From Ixodes scapularis (lineage: Eukaryota > Arthropoda > Arachnida > Ixodida > Ixodidae): DNA of 64,000 nucleotides. Location of the stretch: NCBI RefSeq assembly GCF_016920785.2, contig NW_024609846.1:84949816-85013815 (forward strand). Reading direction: 5' to 3'. Position numbers and translations under genes: made by a program. Below, piece after piece: positions 11,499-22,470 of this stretch (within the stretch, counting starts at the first letter, position 1; each line of letters opens with the position of its first letter). The notes beneath the pieces are model-generated. The model saw only the letters and a program-made list of their open reading frames with translations. It searched no databases and was not told the DNA's origin.

Positions 11499-11769
11499 CT
11501 GCAGCGGGTACACGCGTGTCAGCCACGGCGCAAAGCCGTCCCTTCTGCGAGATGCCATGTGCAGGTCTCGTTGTCTAGATGATACTGATCTGACCAACTT
11601 GGTCGGCAAATTAGAACGAAGCCAGAAACAGAAATTAACGACAACCCCGGAGTTTTATTCACCAAGAGAAATTCACTTACCATACTTACTCCAATAATGG
11701 GGTCGACCCTACTGTTAGAGAACTCGCCAAGAATAAGAAAAAGCATATTCAAATCTGTATAAGTCAAAC

Positions 11770-13135
11770 CTCTCTAAAGGGGTTTCTGAAATTGTCTGTT
11801 AATGGTTGTGACTCAATCTACAAGCAATAATCATTCTGAAAACAATCCAAGGTTATATTGATACGCATCATATTTTTCTATTAAAGACAGGATAAAAAAA
11901 TTGTGACACGCCCTTTTTTCAGCAATTCGGTGTCGAAACTAGAGGGCGCCATTGGACTTGCGACCGCCAATCATGAGTGATCGCCTCTTGCGCAACAAGA
12001 GGGCTGACCGACAGTGGATTGGTTTTTTAATGCGTGGGATTTGTGTGCAAGAAGCAATCACTCGCGACTGGCTGTTGCACATCTGCTGGCAACCTCTGGT
12101 TTGAGCCAAATCGTAAAACAAAAACAGGCAAGTTGCAACCTTTTGCTTTTAATACAGTAAACTTTCGTTAATTCGACCTCGACGGGACCTTGAAATTTGG
12201 ACGAATTATCCAAATGATTGAATTAAAAAAAGAACAGAAAAACAGTTAAAATTAAACTTTCTTTTATTGTCCAAGGTACTCACGGATGGTCTGCGGCCGT
12301 CTGCGCTTAAAACGCGTGTCCAAAAGCATGCTCCGGAGAGCAGCGTAAGTAAACGTAACGTCCCCGAAAAATCGCGCACTACAAAAAAATGGAAAAAAAA
12401 AAGTTTTACGAGTCGACTTTCGCGCCGGGCAGCCAGACCATCGGCAACCAAAAAAAGAAAAGAATTTGCGTTTTCTGGCGCGCAAGATGGACCGCACTCG
12501 ATGGTACAAAAAAGCGCTTTCGCGCGCTGAGAAAAGCGTTTGCGAGCCGACTTCGGCGCCAAACAACCAGACCATCGGCGACAGAAAAAAAAAAAAAAAA
12601 AAAAAAAGAAAACGAGAACTTGCGTTTTTTGCCGCGCAAGATGGACCGCACACGATGTTACAGAAAAGCGCTTTGAGAGCGCGCGCTGTCTCCGCGCCCG
12701 ACCACGTGCTATGTTCTCCGCACTACTCCACGCCAGATTGGTTGCGCTGGCTTGTGTCATTCGCTACGGTCCATGATCCATCTCAACGGCGTAGAGGAGC
12801 AGGCGCATATTTGCGCACGTTCGGCTTTGCAGCAAGGGGCCCGCGCTTCGCCGTACCTTGGTGGTTTTTCTGCCGTGGTGCCGTCCAATGAGAGGCCGCG
12901 CGCATTCGTTCGGGACGAATTATCCGATGCGGAGTCTTCCCGAGTTCGAACTATCAAACTTTTCCTCCCATAGAAAGGGGACTTTCGAACACGATCGAAT
13001 TAAACGAAAAGTCGAATTAATCGAGGTCGAACTAACGGAAGTTTACTGTACTGAAATCGGACACGTACCTATCTAATTTTGAGATTTTAGAATGATTAGT
13101 AGGCAGTCCCAGAGGCCACTTTAGTGTCCCTTTAA
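11770..13135. mobile_element. TTAA MITE family T, interrupted by a pogo-like element
   Basis: The right end is CCACTTTAGTGTCCCTTTAA. The left end, near CTCTAAAGGGGTTTCTGAAA, is eroded but matches the start of a related piece at 33427 (CTAAAGTGGTTTCTGAGATT). The body shares AGAGGGCGCCAT with that piece. The pogo-like MITE 12153-13050 is inserted within it. Confidence 0.6.
12153..13050. mobile_element. pogo-like TA-flanked MITE 2, nested
   Basis: Inverted ends of about 28 bp begin TACAGTAAACTTTCGTTAAT; the reverse complement of the right end begins TACAGTAAACTTCCGTTAGT. TA flanks both sides. The interior has a direct repeat of about 133 bp (around 12428-12560 and 12561-12690) carrying CCAGACCATCGGC and CGCAAGATGGACCGCAC. 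The open minus frame at 12206-12760 is a by-product. Confidence 0.85.
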
Positions 13136-13817
13136 GGGTGTGAAAGGAAATTAAAGGAATTTAGACAAGTATCTATTTCACAGTGTTCCGAGTAGCCCAC
13201 CCTGGCTAAAGCTCACTCTTCGACTGTGCCAGCCACATCATTGTCCGAACTTCAACCATGTACTTTCGTGCCATGACACTCATGCCGTGCTACTGGCATT
13301 AAGCTTCACTGGTTCCCACCCATGTGCTTGGAGAAGCAAGTTAATATATCGCAATTAGCGTGATGGGCTTGGAAATTTTGATCATGCAGGTCGGTCAACC
13401 ATAGATAAAGGTAAAAAAAATTGTCGGCTTACATTTAAATAACTATGGTAGCAGTGAGAAGATATGGGCCACTCGAATTTCCATGTATGTACAGGCATAA
13501 TTTGTTGTATCGAGGAAGGTGGAAACACGTCGACCACACCGAACATGTTTCGTTTCAAAATACTTTGGATGCAGCCGAATGCCACGATGACAACACAAAA
13601 CCCACATGAGCCTCGGAGATCAATTAAGCTAAAGCAGCATGCTTAGAAATGAAACAAATGTTTCCACAACCGGTCTGCGCATTTTCTGTCTTTTGTTCAG
13701 CGCAGCCTGGGGCATCAAAAGGGCATGGCTCGTCCCTCCCCAGGACGATGATGATGGTGATTAGGTGTTTAATGGCACAAAATGCAACATAGGCCCATGC
13801 TGCGCCAAGTTCCTCAC

Positions 13818-13882
13818 CAGAAGCTGAGGCCGTCCCAAGGCTGTCAACTTGATGGCTGCCAGTCCGGTGCCCTTGGTGGCAT
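13818..13882 (-). CDS. PRODH: PRODH exon 5 (lysine block)
   Basis: A 65-nt exon reading DATKGTGLAAIKLTALGRPQ then LL. AIKLTALGRPQ is the conserved strand whose lysine corresponds to the active-site lysine of bacterial PutA (family knowledge). The acceptor is CTGTGCAG and the donor GTGAGG; phase 1 in and 0 out. No long open frame reveals it; it was located by motif and confirmed by phase. Confidence 0.95.
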
Positions 13883-14312
13883 CTGCACAGTGTCAGACGT
13901 TCCTGTGGCAAACCCCGTTCCCGCGTGTTCAATGGCTGCCAAAAGGCAACCAAAATTACTGTACTTGCTAGTGTGGTCTGTAATGGTTTCTGGCTGCACG
14001 AAGAGTGGTGATGTCATTAAAACTGCTCACAGGGAGACAATTGCTTTTACCGTCCTTTTTCCCACCATTTTTATTTTGCACAAGCCACGCTCTGTACTTT
14101 TAGTGGCTGGTCCCACCAAGGTGCACCTCTTTTTCGTTCAGCCATTCCTGCTAGCGTCCACACTGTAAACTGGGACTAGTATCATGCGCCATTTACTCAG
14201 ATTTCTTCGAGCATTGTTCTTTAATGAATGCCAAATACTATATTTGCCCGTTATTAAGAAATTATATAAATTGCAGCTGTCTTGTATTTTTTAACATGTT
14301 TTTCCTTCATTC

Positions 14313-14407
14313 TCCTTTAGATGAGAATGGCTCAATGGAATCAGTCAACTCATTCATCTCCTTTAGATGAAAATGGCTCAATGGAATCAGTCAACTCATT
14401 CAACATC
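14313..14407. repeat. tandem duplication, ~50-bp unit, in intron 4
   Basis: Two copies of a unit containing CTCCTTTAGATGA then ATGGCTCAATGGAATCAGTC stand side by side. The second copy ends about 45 bp from the exon 4 donor (14450). They differ by one substitution and a short indel, so the duplication looks recent. Confidence 0.85.
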
Positions 14408-14450
14408 TGCATGATTCGGTAATTTCGAGAGAGGGGAAGTCGATCCTCAC

Positions 14451-14594
14451 CTGCGACGGCGTCGATGCATTTCAGAAAGGTGTCCATGTTCTTCTCACAC
14501 TGGGCCTCGTTGAGGTAGAAGTAGGTGCGTGCCATGACGTGCGGGTGCCTGCGATCCGCAAACTGCTCGCTTGGCTGGAACTGCTTCAGCTGCC
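14451..14594 (-). CDS. PRODH: PRODH exon 4
   Basis: Reads QLKQFQPSEQFADRRHPH, then MARTYFYLNEAQCEKNMDTF, then LKCIDAVAG. The ARTYFYxNEAxC block is diagnostic for animal PRODH. The acceptor follows GCCTGGGCAG and the exon begins with GG completing a glycine codon from exon 3. The donor is GTGAGG and the exit phase is 1. A 50-bp tandem duplication lies just past the donor in intron 4. Confidence 0.95.
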
Positions 14595-14671
14595 CTGCCC
14601 AGGCAAAGCAGACACTAAGTCTCGGCACCCAGTGCCCACGGCAGTCCCTGTCCCACATTTTACACAACTAT

Positions 14672-15082
14672 GGTGCCTGGAATGCGTTTCTGAGTGCGCG
14701 TGTTTACTGCGGCCTGGAATGTGGTCCCCCGATTTCCGCCTGCCGACGTCGTAGAAGTGTCGCGTTGTAGCCCGCTGCAATCCCGGTGGTGGCATAGCCG
14801 AAAAAGCGGATGCGACAGATGGCTGTCTTGCTGCAGGTCGCCTTCCAGTTCGACAGTCCACAAAAGCCTCCGCAGTCGCAATTTGGGACGCTGAGACGAC
14901 AATGACACTAGCGTTCACTCGCCCTTAACTTCTATGCCCAACCGCCAGGACTGCGACATCCAACGACCAGCACGCCGGCATCTGCGATGTAATCTGTTGC
15001 CACTTCAGGACCGCCTTCAACGCGTGGGCAGTTGAGGACACTAAACACAGCGGTCAAGGATGCATTCCAGTTTCCAGGCACC
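14672..15082. mobile_element. TIR element family X, copy 2
   Basis: The left end GTGCCTGGAATGCGTTTCTG and the right end ATGCATTCCAGTTTCCAGGC are inverted. The body aligns with copy 1, including ACTTCTATGCCCAACCGCCA and CTTTCAACGCGTGGG/CCTTCAACGCGTGGG. It begins about 75 bp upstream of the exon 4 acceptor. Confidence 0.7.
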
Positions 15083-16231
15083 GTAAGAGAATGAATGTGG
15101 CCAGTGAATGACCCGGGCATCTCGCAAGAGGTCACGCATATTTTAAATGCCATATTCGCGACCGAAGATGTACCAAAAATAGCATTTCTGGAACGGCGTG
15201 TCTATTCTTGGCCGTAGATTATCTGGAATGTGCAATGCCCGGAGAGCAGTAAGGGACGTTCTAATATCTTCTAATCATCACAGTGAACAGCACGGAGTTG
15301 TGGGCTCCCACGGTATTAGCACCTAGACGGACAATAGCATGTGCATGGCAAGAATAGCAAAGCATTACAGCAACAGTGGCATTGTTCAAACGTGAGCTAT
15401 TACACTGGTGGCGCCGGTATAGCCTAGTGTCTGAAGCGAGAAATACTGGGTAGGCCAGGAAGCCGTGATCACATAACATGCAAGTATGGCGGAAACTGCG
15501 GCCTGGCGGGCCAATCGGAACGTGACTACGTATCACTTGAGTGAGCTTTTACTGTGTAGTGGTATCAGGCTTTTTGCTGCGTCATGCACAAATATGTGGG
15601 CGTGGCGCACGTATACGTAGCGGATATCGAAGCCGTCAGCACGCCATGTGGGGCTTATCGTTCACCCTTTGCCAAGTTACACCCCGGCGGGGTATAACCT
15701 TGGGCCCTCGCTCTACTGGCGCCACCCGGCTGTTACCGGCAGGCTAAACTGTCACCAAAAAATCATAAAAAAAAAAAAAGGAATCTTGACGCTGAAAAAT
15801 TAGCGCAACCGTCCTTGCACAAACACTAGGGGCCCATATATAGGGCGAGGGTAATTCTGAACAATCACAATACCAAAATCTTTTATCTATTAAAGGTTTA
15901 ACAAATTCGTGTTACAGAACAAGATGCCAAAGGAAAGACAGTCTTATTTTTTCTAGGCCGCTTTATGTTGCAGTGTGGTCTAAAGGCAGCAGCGGCATAT
16001 CCTTGGGGCGATGAGAAGTCGTCAGTCCGAACTCGTCGTTCCGTCACTCGGAGAAATGACATCACACACAAACACGCAAACCACACGCCAAACCGGGAAA
16101 CGAACTTGAATACCCTTGCGTCTATGCGTAGTGCGAATATGAAGGCTCTTTGGAGCTTCTGATGTTCCGTGCCACGAAAAGACCGCCTCGACTTGCAAAG
16201 CAGAAAGACGGACTTCATCGCATCCGTGAGC

Positions 16232-16258
16232 GACCATCGAGACGCCCGTCTCGATGGA
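16232..16258. repeat. 24-bp near-perfect palindrome
   Basis: CCATCGAGACG, two bases, then CGTCTCGATGG at 16234-16257. Function unknown. It lies about 90 bp before the hAT remnant. Confidence 0.7.
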
Positions 16259-16348
16259 GGGAAATTTCACGAAGTGAGGGAAACCGCCAAAAATTGGGAA
16301 ATTTTAGGCGACCAATGAAAGAGGGAGAAACGTGAAACGCCCATCACG

Positions 16349-16627
16349 TTGCGCTACAGGCAGTCAGTCGCCCTATGTCCGGAGGCCTTATTCTTAAACG
16401 TCTATCGTCTCCTCAAGATCCGAGCGTCTCTGCGCGTAACAATGGCGGAAGGTGAGCGCTCGTTCTCTTCACTACGACGCTTGAAAACATATCCGAGAGC
16501 ATTCACTTCGAATGAGCGACTGCTCGGTCTAGTGATTTTGAATGTTCACCACGACATTCAAGGTCAAGCGGTGGACAGGCTGGATATTCTTTGCCGTGAA
16601 CGCAGGTGGCTGTATCTTAATACGTAG
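16349..16627 (+). pseudogene. hAT-family transposase, C-terminal dimerisation remnant
   Basis: The open frame reads ALFLNVYRLLKIRASLRVTM, then AEGERSFSSLRRLKTYPRAF, then NERLLGLVILNVHHDI, and stops at TAG. The pattern xxSxERSFSxLxxIKTYLRSTMxxERLxGLALLxIxxDI is the C-terminal dimerisation region of hAT transposases, close to the ZMYM1/THAP-like group. The zinc-finger and catalytic parts are absent upstream, so this is a dead fragment. Its own element ends were not identified. The rest of 15083-17529 shows no gene. Confidence 0.85.
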
Positions 16628-18304
16628 GCCCTTGGCATAAATGAAATGATTAAGAGAGCACGTAAATTGCTTTCTGAAATAACTAGTCACAGTTACTTTT
16701 TAATTTGCGGTAATTTCTAGTCGAAAGCACGTCATTCTGATCAGTACACAAGGTGTGCGTGAGCGCAGCGCCACCCGTTGCTTAAAGTGCAATTGTTTTT
16801 ACAATTAATTTAATATTCCTTACATCACTGACATTGTTTTATGTTATCACCATGTGTGCGTTTTATTATGTCCACTTTAGTACGATTTAACTAGCAGGCT
16901 TGAAGTGTGGGGTGTCTTTTCTTTATTATTTTTTCCTGCCTTTTATTCAATGAGCCCGTAAAAGTCGCCAACAGGTTTGCGAAAAGAAAGACTCCGGCGA
17001 CTCAACTACATGCGACTCCGTCGTGCGAATGCTCGCTTGGATTTTCTCCACTGCATCCTCCTTCTCGAGCCGTTTCCTCCTCCCAGCTCTATGACGTACT
17101 CGGTTTTCTCCGGGGATAAAGATCTCTCGTGCGAATACACCGTATCAACCCAACGGCACAGAGGTACTGCTACGGCAGGCTGCGCGGGGCAAAAGGCCAC
17201 CAACTGACACGGACACCAAAGGAAGCCTGGAGTCTGTGTAAACATGAGCGGCAGAATCGAAAGGCAAGAAATAAATGCTGGTGTTTCGGATTTCGTGCAG
17301 GTGGTCAGGCCGTGAGAAGGTTGCAACATCCATCCTCCCAGGGTCTGAGGAATGTATACAGTTTGCCGGGAGGAGCCTGTTGTTTTCGATACTTTACTGT
17401 TCCTCCGGCGTAGAGCCCACAGTTGCTTTTCAACTTGCTTGATTAGACGGCCGAGAGAAAATGGTGTCAGAGTCTTGCGGATTGGTTAGGGCGAGTGAGA
17501 GATAAAACTGAAGTTGGGTTCTATCAATGGGGTACTGGCAGCGGGTATTTATGCATGCCAAGGTTTTTACTTGTACATGACATTGAGAGTCCAAATACCC
17601 AGAACACAATTTGCGGTTCAAACTTTTTTTTTTTTTTCTCTTTTCACCCGAAAATTGCCGGTCGAGAACTGGCCGGTTTGAATCCCGTTCACTCTCTTCT
17701 CTGTGGTCACATGGTCTCTATGGTCTAGACACACACACCAAATATAATTAAAGTGGCAGGTCATCGAAGGAACACACTCAATATTAAAAATATTAAAAAA
17801 AAAATGACCGCATCTCCACGTGGTGAATGATGTTGATTGGGGCGAAGCTCTGGTGGTGCTGATGATACTGATTTTCTTCATAGGTAGTGCTGACGGTGCT
17901 GATTTATTTTTATTGGTCATAGGTAGTGCTGATGTCCGGGTTGCGTTTCGACTTCATTATTGCTGCTTTATGGTCGCTGAAATGCAGAGCCAGTGGTTCT
18001 TCTAGCGGATCAGCTTGGATCCGCAAGAAGTTGTGGGAACGCATCTCTACCGCTTAAGTCAACGGTCCATGTCAGAAGGAGAATGTGTGGTATAAATCAT
18101 GGTTATATATGCAGTTGAGCATTTGACCGCAGCACCCTCTCGTCTATAAACGTTGAGCCAATGCATGCAAAGTTTAACGCGATTATATACGCATTTGACC
18201 GCAGCGCCCTGCATGTCCTGAATAGACGTTGAGCGGCTACATGCAACATTTCATCCATGACATCCCCAGATCTTGAGTTACTACCACATCTCAGAGCCCC
18301 CTAC

Positions 18305-18364
18305 GGCGATGGACTAGAAATCCATTGGGGTCTCCCTGCACAGGTTCGAACCCTGGCGACTGCG
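18305..18364 (+). pseudogene. 5'-truncated tRNA-Ser(AGA)-like sequence
   Basis: GGCGATGGACTAGAAATCCA is the anticodon arm of eukaryotic tRNA-Ser with anticodon AGA. TTGGGGTCTCCCTGCACAGG is its variable arm and GGTTCGAACCCTGG the T arm/B box. The acceptor 5' strand and D arm are missing; unrelated sequence stands before 18305. A T-rich stretch follows at 18370. It cannot fold as a whole tRNA, so it is a pseudogene or SINE piece. Confidence 0.8.
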
Positions 18365-18561
18365 CAAACATTTTTTTTTTCTTTTTTTAAGACGACAGAT
18401 GGGATGGCAATTGATATGAGCACGGACGCCGGACAAGGCTAGACCCTAAGGGACTTCGCCCCTAAAAAAACGTGATACCCGACCACCAAGCTGATTTGCG
18501 CGAAGACCTCACGGAGCCGTTGCCCCTTCTCCTTCGTAAGGCGTGTTCGTAAGGCGAGACA

Positions 18562-18728
18562 TTAGGGAGTTTTCGTAGACCGCGCTGCTTCCTCCGCTAA
18601 GCGTTCCGCAACGAAGAAGTTGATACTGCGCCTGCGCGCCGATAGCCTTGACTGTGGAGTTCCCGCTATCGTAGTGGTTGCGGAGGGCCTTGCGGGACGG
18701 CACAAACGATCTACGAAAACTCCCTATT
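18562..18728. mobile_element. MITE family G, copy 2
   Basis: Inverted ends TTAGGGAGTTTTCGTAGACC and TCTACGAAAACTCCCTA are near perfect. Length is about 165 bp and it is non-coding. It abuts copy 3, the pair sharing the trinucleotide at CCCTATTAGGG. Confidence 0.85.
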
Positions 18729-18902
18729 AGGGAACTGTAGTAGACCGTTTCCGCAGCCCGCTAAGCACCCGGATAGCGCTCCGTAATCCACCACAAAACC
18801 TTGAACTACGCAGACAAGGCTGGCGGCGCGCATGCGCAGCTGCGGCGTTTTCTTCGGGGATACCGTAGCGGAGGAGAGAAACGATCTACCACAATTCCCT
18901 AT
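18726..18902. mobile_element. MITE family G, copy 3 (tandem to copy 2)
   Basis: Inverted ends TTAGGGAACTGTAGTAGACC and GATCTACCACAATTCCCTA. The body shares the CCGCTAAGC and GCGGAG blocks with copy 2 but is clearly diverged, so this is not a recent duplication of copy 2. Confidence 0.8.
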
Positions 18903-19680
18903 TGCTCGCCTCACGAACACGGGTTGGCAAGAGCTTGAAAAACGTGCAAATGTCAAGCATGAAATGTTTGACTTTTGCCTCTCTTGTGCAACCTGCAATG
19001 TGCGCGTTTTTAATCTGCTCCGCACACACACACACACACTTAAAAAAAAAAAAGAAATGCGGTTGGGTGTAGTTTTATGATTTCCGGCAACTCTCTCCCC
19101 TTACATTTCTTCTTCCTCCCCGGTACAGTTTCGGTTTCGAGCAGTAGCGTTTTTTTTACTTTATTGAAAATGTATGTGACGCTGTAGAAAAATATTGATT
19201 GGGTAGTCTTCGACACCATACTAAATCAACTGGCAAAAAAAAAAAAAAAAAAACTTTTTTTTTGGGGGGGGGGGGGGGGTGTCAGTGTCTTTTTAAAGGA
19301 GTAAACCAGGAGGAGGAACTCGAGGAACATAAAATTCCGGGTGGGAACATTCGTCTCTGCCTCACTGTTGGATAGTGCTGCGCTAAATAAAGCTCTACGT
19401 TTGTAAGTGCCGAGGGGAAGAGAAGTCACTTCGCGACATGTTCGTCGCCAGGCCCGCTTGTCTCAAGTGGGCAAACATTGAACATCACAATCAAAGAAAG
19501 AAAGACAACATCGTAACTCATACCTAAAGAGAAGTCAAAGGAAACATTTCATATAAAGCTGCGTTCGATTTACTTACACCTCCTGCACCAGTGCAGAAAA
19601 GTGTAGGGCAATCTACTTCCGATATGTGTATTGAGATACAACCGGAAGTACACCGCACACTCTAGTTATTTTTTTATGTA

Positions 19681-21620
19681 TAGGGTGGTTCAAGTCACCA
19701 GGCTCGATATAAAATGGACCGTAAAAATCGACGCCTGCACGTAGCCATCTAAACTTTTCGCCAAAGGTGTATTTTGCAGGTCGGTTTGTTCTTGTAAAAT
19801 TGCAAAGCGTAGTTCTCTTTTAGTAATAGCGAGTTCGTTTCACGGCACTCGCGTCCACGCGTGCCCACTCGCGGCGTAAAGCGGGTTCGTTTCGGCAGGC
19901 ACTCCACGAGTGGCACTGGTCGCACTCTCCGAGTTCGTTTCAGCGGCGGCACCCCACGCGTGCACGCACTCGCTGCACCGAGAAAATCGGGCGTGCGCCA
20001 AAATGCAATCCCGTCATGCCTCGCTCCGGCGAGGCCGGCGAGGAGCGGCAGCAGACGACGAGCGTTCGTCTGCTACGATGTGTCGCGGAACCGAAAGAAA
20101 AAAAAAAAAAAAAAAGATTTTCAGATAAAAATCGCGTCCCGCGGGCAATGGAATCAAACGCGAGCTTGAATTGTGTGCGTCTGCTATTTCATGAAGGAAG
20201 CAATTGACAACTCGTGCTTTATTTGCAAGTTTTAAGTCGCTCTGTTGCCGTACAGACGCTGAAAAATACCAGAGTGTCAAAAAATGCTCAGAAGGAGCGC
20301 ATCACCGGCCCCCGAGATGTTTATCACCATCCCTGTGCGGGTGAAAAATTTAACATTTGTCGACGAAACTCCCCCAGCAGAAACCTCTGACTGCCCAGTA
20401 AGCATCAAAGAAAGCTAAACATAGTGACTTTACCCGAGGCTTGGGCAACATCATCATGTTTAACATTTACCTACGTCAGCTAACTTGCCTCGTCGTATTT
20501 TGTTCGAGAAAGCTCTCGTTCTCGACGTCCTCACCAAGGCTAATATCTAATACACCTGTAATAACGATCGAAATCGAAAGTCCCACGAAAAGTTTTGCTG
20601 GATATTCCAACAGACTAGTTTTAATCCGTACCCTTTAAGTAGTTTACGTATAATACCATGCTCAAACAGATCAAGCTTCTGCTCGGTCAGAATCATCAGT
20701 TTTCTTCAGTGTAAGCGATTATAAATATTGAAAGATCGCAACCATGCTGCTTCGTAGACAGCTGGGTGCGGAAATTTTCGCTGTCTGTAACTATCTCTAC
20801 GGCAGCCGAGTTGCTTGAAGTCGTCGCAACTATAAACTACAAGTTGCAGCGTTGAACGTTTGTAGATAAACGTTGGTAGTGACTGCACTCTCGCATTCCC
20901 ACACATCACTTCGAACAGAAAGGCGCTAGTTTCGGTTTGAGGTCGGTACTCTTTCTACAACATAGATGGCAGCAGCATCAGTCTTCTGCACTCGGTGCAT
21001 TTGGCGAGTTCGTTTGAGTCCAGTTCTCCGTGCGACACTCTGCGAGTGCGATGCATTCTGGGAGAGAACTCGAACGGTGCCAGTGACCCAGACGGCAGGG
21101 TCCAGTAGCGGGGTGTGTTTGGCATTCGTATTGATAGATGGCGTCGGGGGCAGCGTCTGAAGGTGCAGCCCACCAGCGAAAGATAGCAGACGACACGCAG
21201 ACGAAATCCGTTGGCAGCAAAAGCTCCGCCGTTGTGCAGACGCATTTTTTTACTTGAAGTTTTGCTTTTATTGTTCGCATTTAATTTTTAACCGAAGGTA
21301 TATTTCAAAAAGATTATATTCATTTTAATAAACCACGGTGTTCGCGAGTCGTCGCGATAAGGAGGTAGCGCCATCTATCAATACGAACGCCAAACACACC
21401 CCGCTACGGGACCACTGTCGTCTGCGTTGCTGCCCGCCATAGATCCTGGCAAGCTTTTTGGCATTTTTTTTTTGACAGAAAGAGAGCTACGCTTTGTAAT
21501 TTTACAAGAAAAAACCGACCTGTGAATTACACCTTTGACGAAAAGTTTAGATGGCTAGGTGCAGGCGACGATTTTTACGGTCCGTTTTAGATCGAGCCTG
21601 GTGACTTGAACCACCCTATA
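19681..21620. mobile_element. 1.9-kb element with ~140-bp terminal inverted repeats
   Basis: 19681-19822 and 21478-21620 are inverted copies of each other. The left starts TAGGGTGGTTCAAGTCACCA and the right ends GGTGACTTGAACCACCCTA. Shared interior marks are CCGTAAAAATCGNCGCCTGC and AAAACCGACCTG. The interior contains repeated GAGTTCGTTTC motifs (19829-19945) and a second inverted pair (21096-21141 and 21366-21412, GCGGGGTGTGTTTGGC). No transposase frame was recognised. Confidence 0.85.
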
Positions 21621-21689
21621 TATCGCACGCAGCTAACATTTTTGCTTACGGCTTCCTCTGGCCTAAAAAAGCTAATTATAAACGATGAA

Positions 21690-21755
21690 TGGATGATAAC
21701 AGCTGTACCCTTTGTAATGGGCAGTAGCTTGCGCCACCTAGCCTAAAAACAGTAA
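21690..21755. repeat. dispersed repeat copy, GGCTTGCGCCA type
   Basis: TACCCTTTGTAATGGGCAGT then AGCTTGCGCCACCTAGCCTA. A second copy with the same order lies at about 40560-40625 (TACCCTTTGTAGGCGGGCGG then TGGCTTGCGCCATCTAGCCT). Family unknown. Confidence 0.55.
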
Positions 21756-22020
21756 CGGAAACCTGATTTTCCTTTCTAAGCCAATGTGTTTCTTTATCAC
21801 CAGGTCATGAAGATGACCACCAGGTAGACCTTAGGGGGATTGGGCAAAGAAACTAAAAACATCACTCCCCGCCTCTTTCCCACGGCAAGAAGGTCACCCG
21901 TTTTCCTGTGCTCGAACCTTGTCGGCGTCACCCAACGACCGACCCACCGGGGGACAGAGTTGAGACTTGGGGCCAGAGCCCAAAGTCTGCTGAGACAGTG
22001 TTGCGTCGAATTTGACTTAC

Positions 22021-22064
22021 CAGCTGGCAACTCTTCCTTAGATGAGGCCTGGGAGATACAGCCT
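22021..22064 (-). CDS. PRODH: PRODH exon 3 (44-nt micro-exon)
   Basis: A 44-nt exon between a TGTGTTCCAG acceptor and a GTAAGT donor. Joined to exon 2 it reads EMAGCISQASSKEELPAG. The equivalent region of vertebrate PRODH is a poorly conserved serine/glutamate-rich linker after the EEDLS block. Phase 2 in and phase 1 out fit exons 2 and 4 exactly. The exon was found only from splice phase and junction sequence. Confidence 0.85.
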
Positions 22065-22470
22065 CTGGAACACACATGCAGGCGAAAATCAGTAACTTCA
22101 AAAAATCAGTTAATTGCTGATTATATGTGCAATCCACCTTCAATCTTTCACTGAGCTCACAACAGACAATAAGGTTCTATTGTTTGTTAAAAAAATTTGC
22201 TAAGATTTAGTCAAAGAATAGCAAATGCAAGAACACTTTTCTTGTTTAATCGCAAAACAAAGTTGTGCCTTCAAGCAAAAAAATCGCCACACGTCCTGAA
22301 TGGCACCTGAAGATAAGGAAGATAGCGGAGATCACACACACGTACAATGAAATCGAAGAAAGATGAAGAGCTCAAAAGTTGTCTCAATGATCTGGTGCAG
22401 CTCACGATGTGTACTATCAGACACATATGTATATAAAATGCAAACGATAGAACATGTGGCCTTGGAGGGA

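Larger units (their letters stand above)
17530..19297. mobile_element. TTAA MITE family B, copy 2 (split by insertion)
   Basis: The left half (17530-17815) matches family B from GGGTATTTATGC through GGTTTTTACTTGTACATGA. The right half (about 19045-19297) resumes with TGCGGTTGGGTGTAGTTTTA and ends GTGTCAGTGTCTTTTTAAAG. About 1.2 kb inserted between the halves carries the tRNA-Ser remnant and two family G MITEs. Confidence 0.75.

Noticed and set aside
11499..11609. Upstream extension of PRODH exon 6 (open frame before IQLSEVV)
   Set aside because: The frame is open by chance; the AG at CCGCTGCAG gives the correct phase with exon 5 and matches the family alignment, while upstream AGs are out of phase.
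12206..12760. 184-codon minus-strand frame
   Set aside because: It lies wholly inside the pogo-like MITE, crosses a poly-A run and repeats the duplicated MITE segment.
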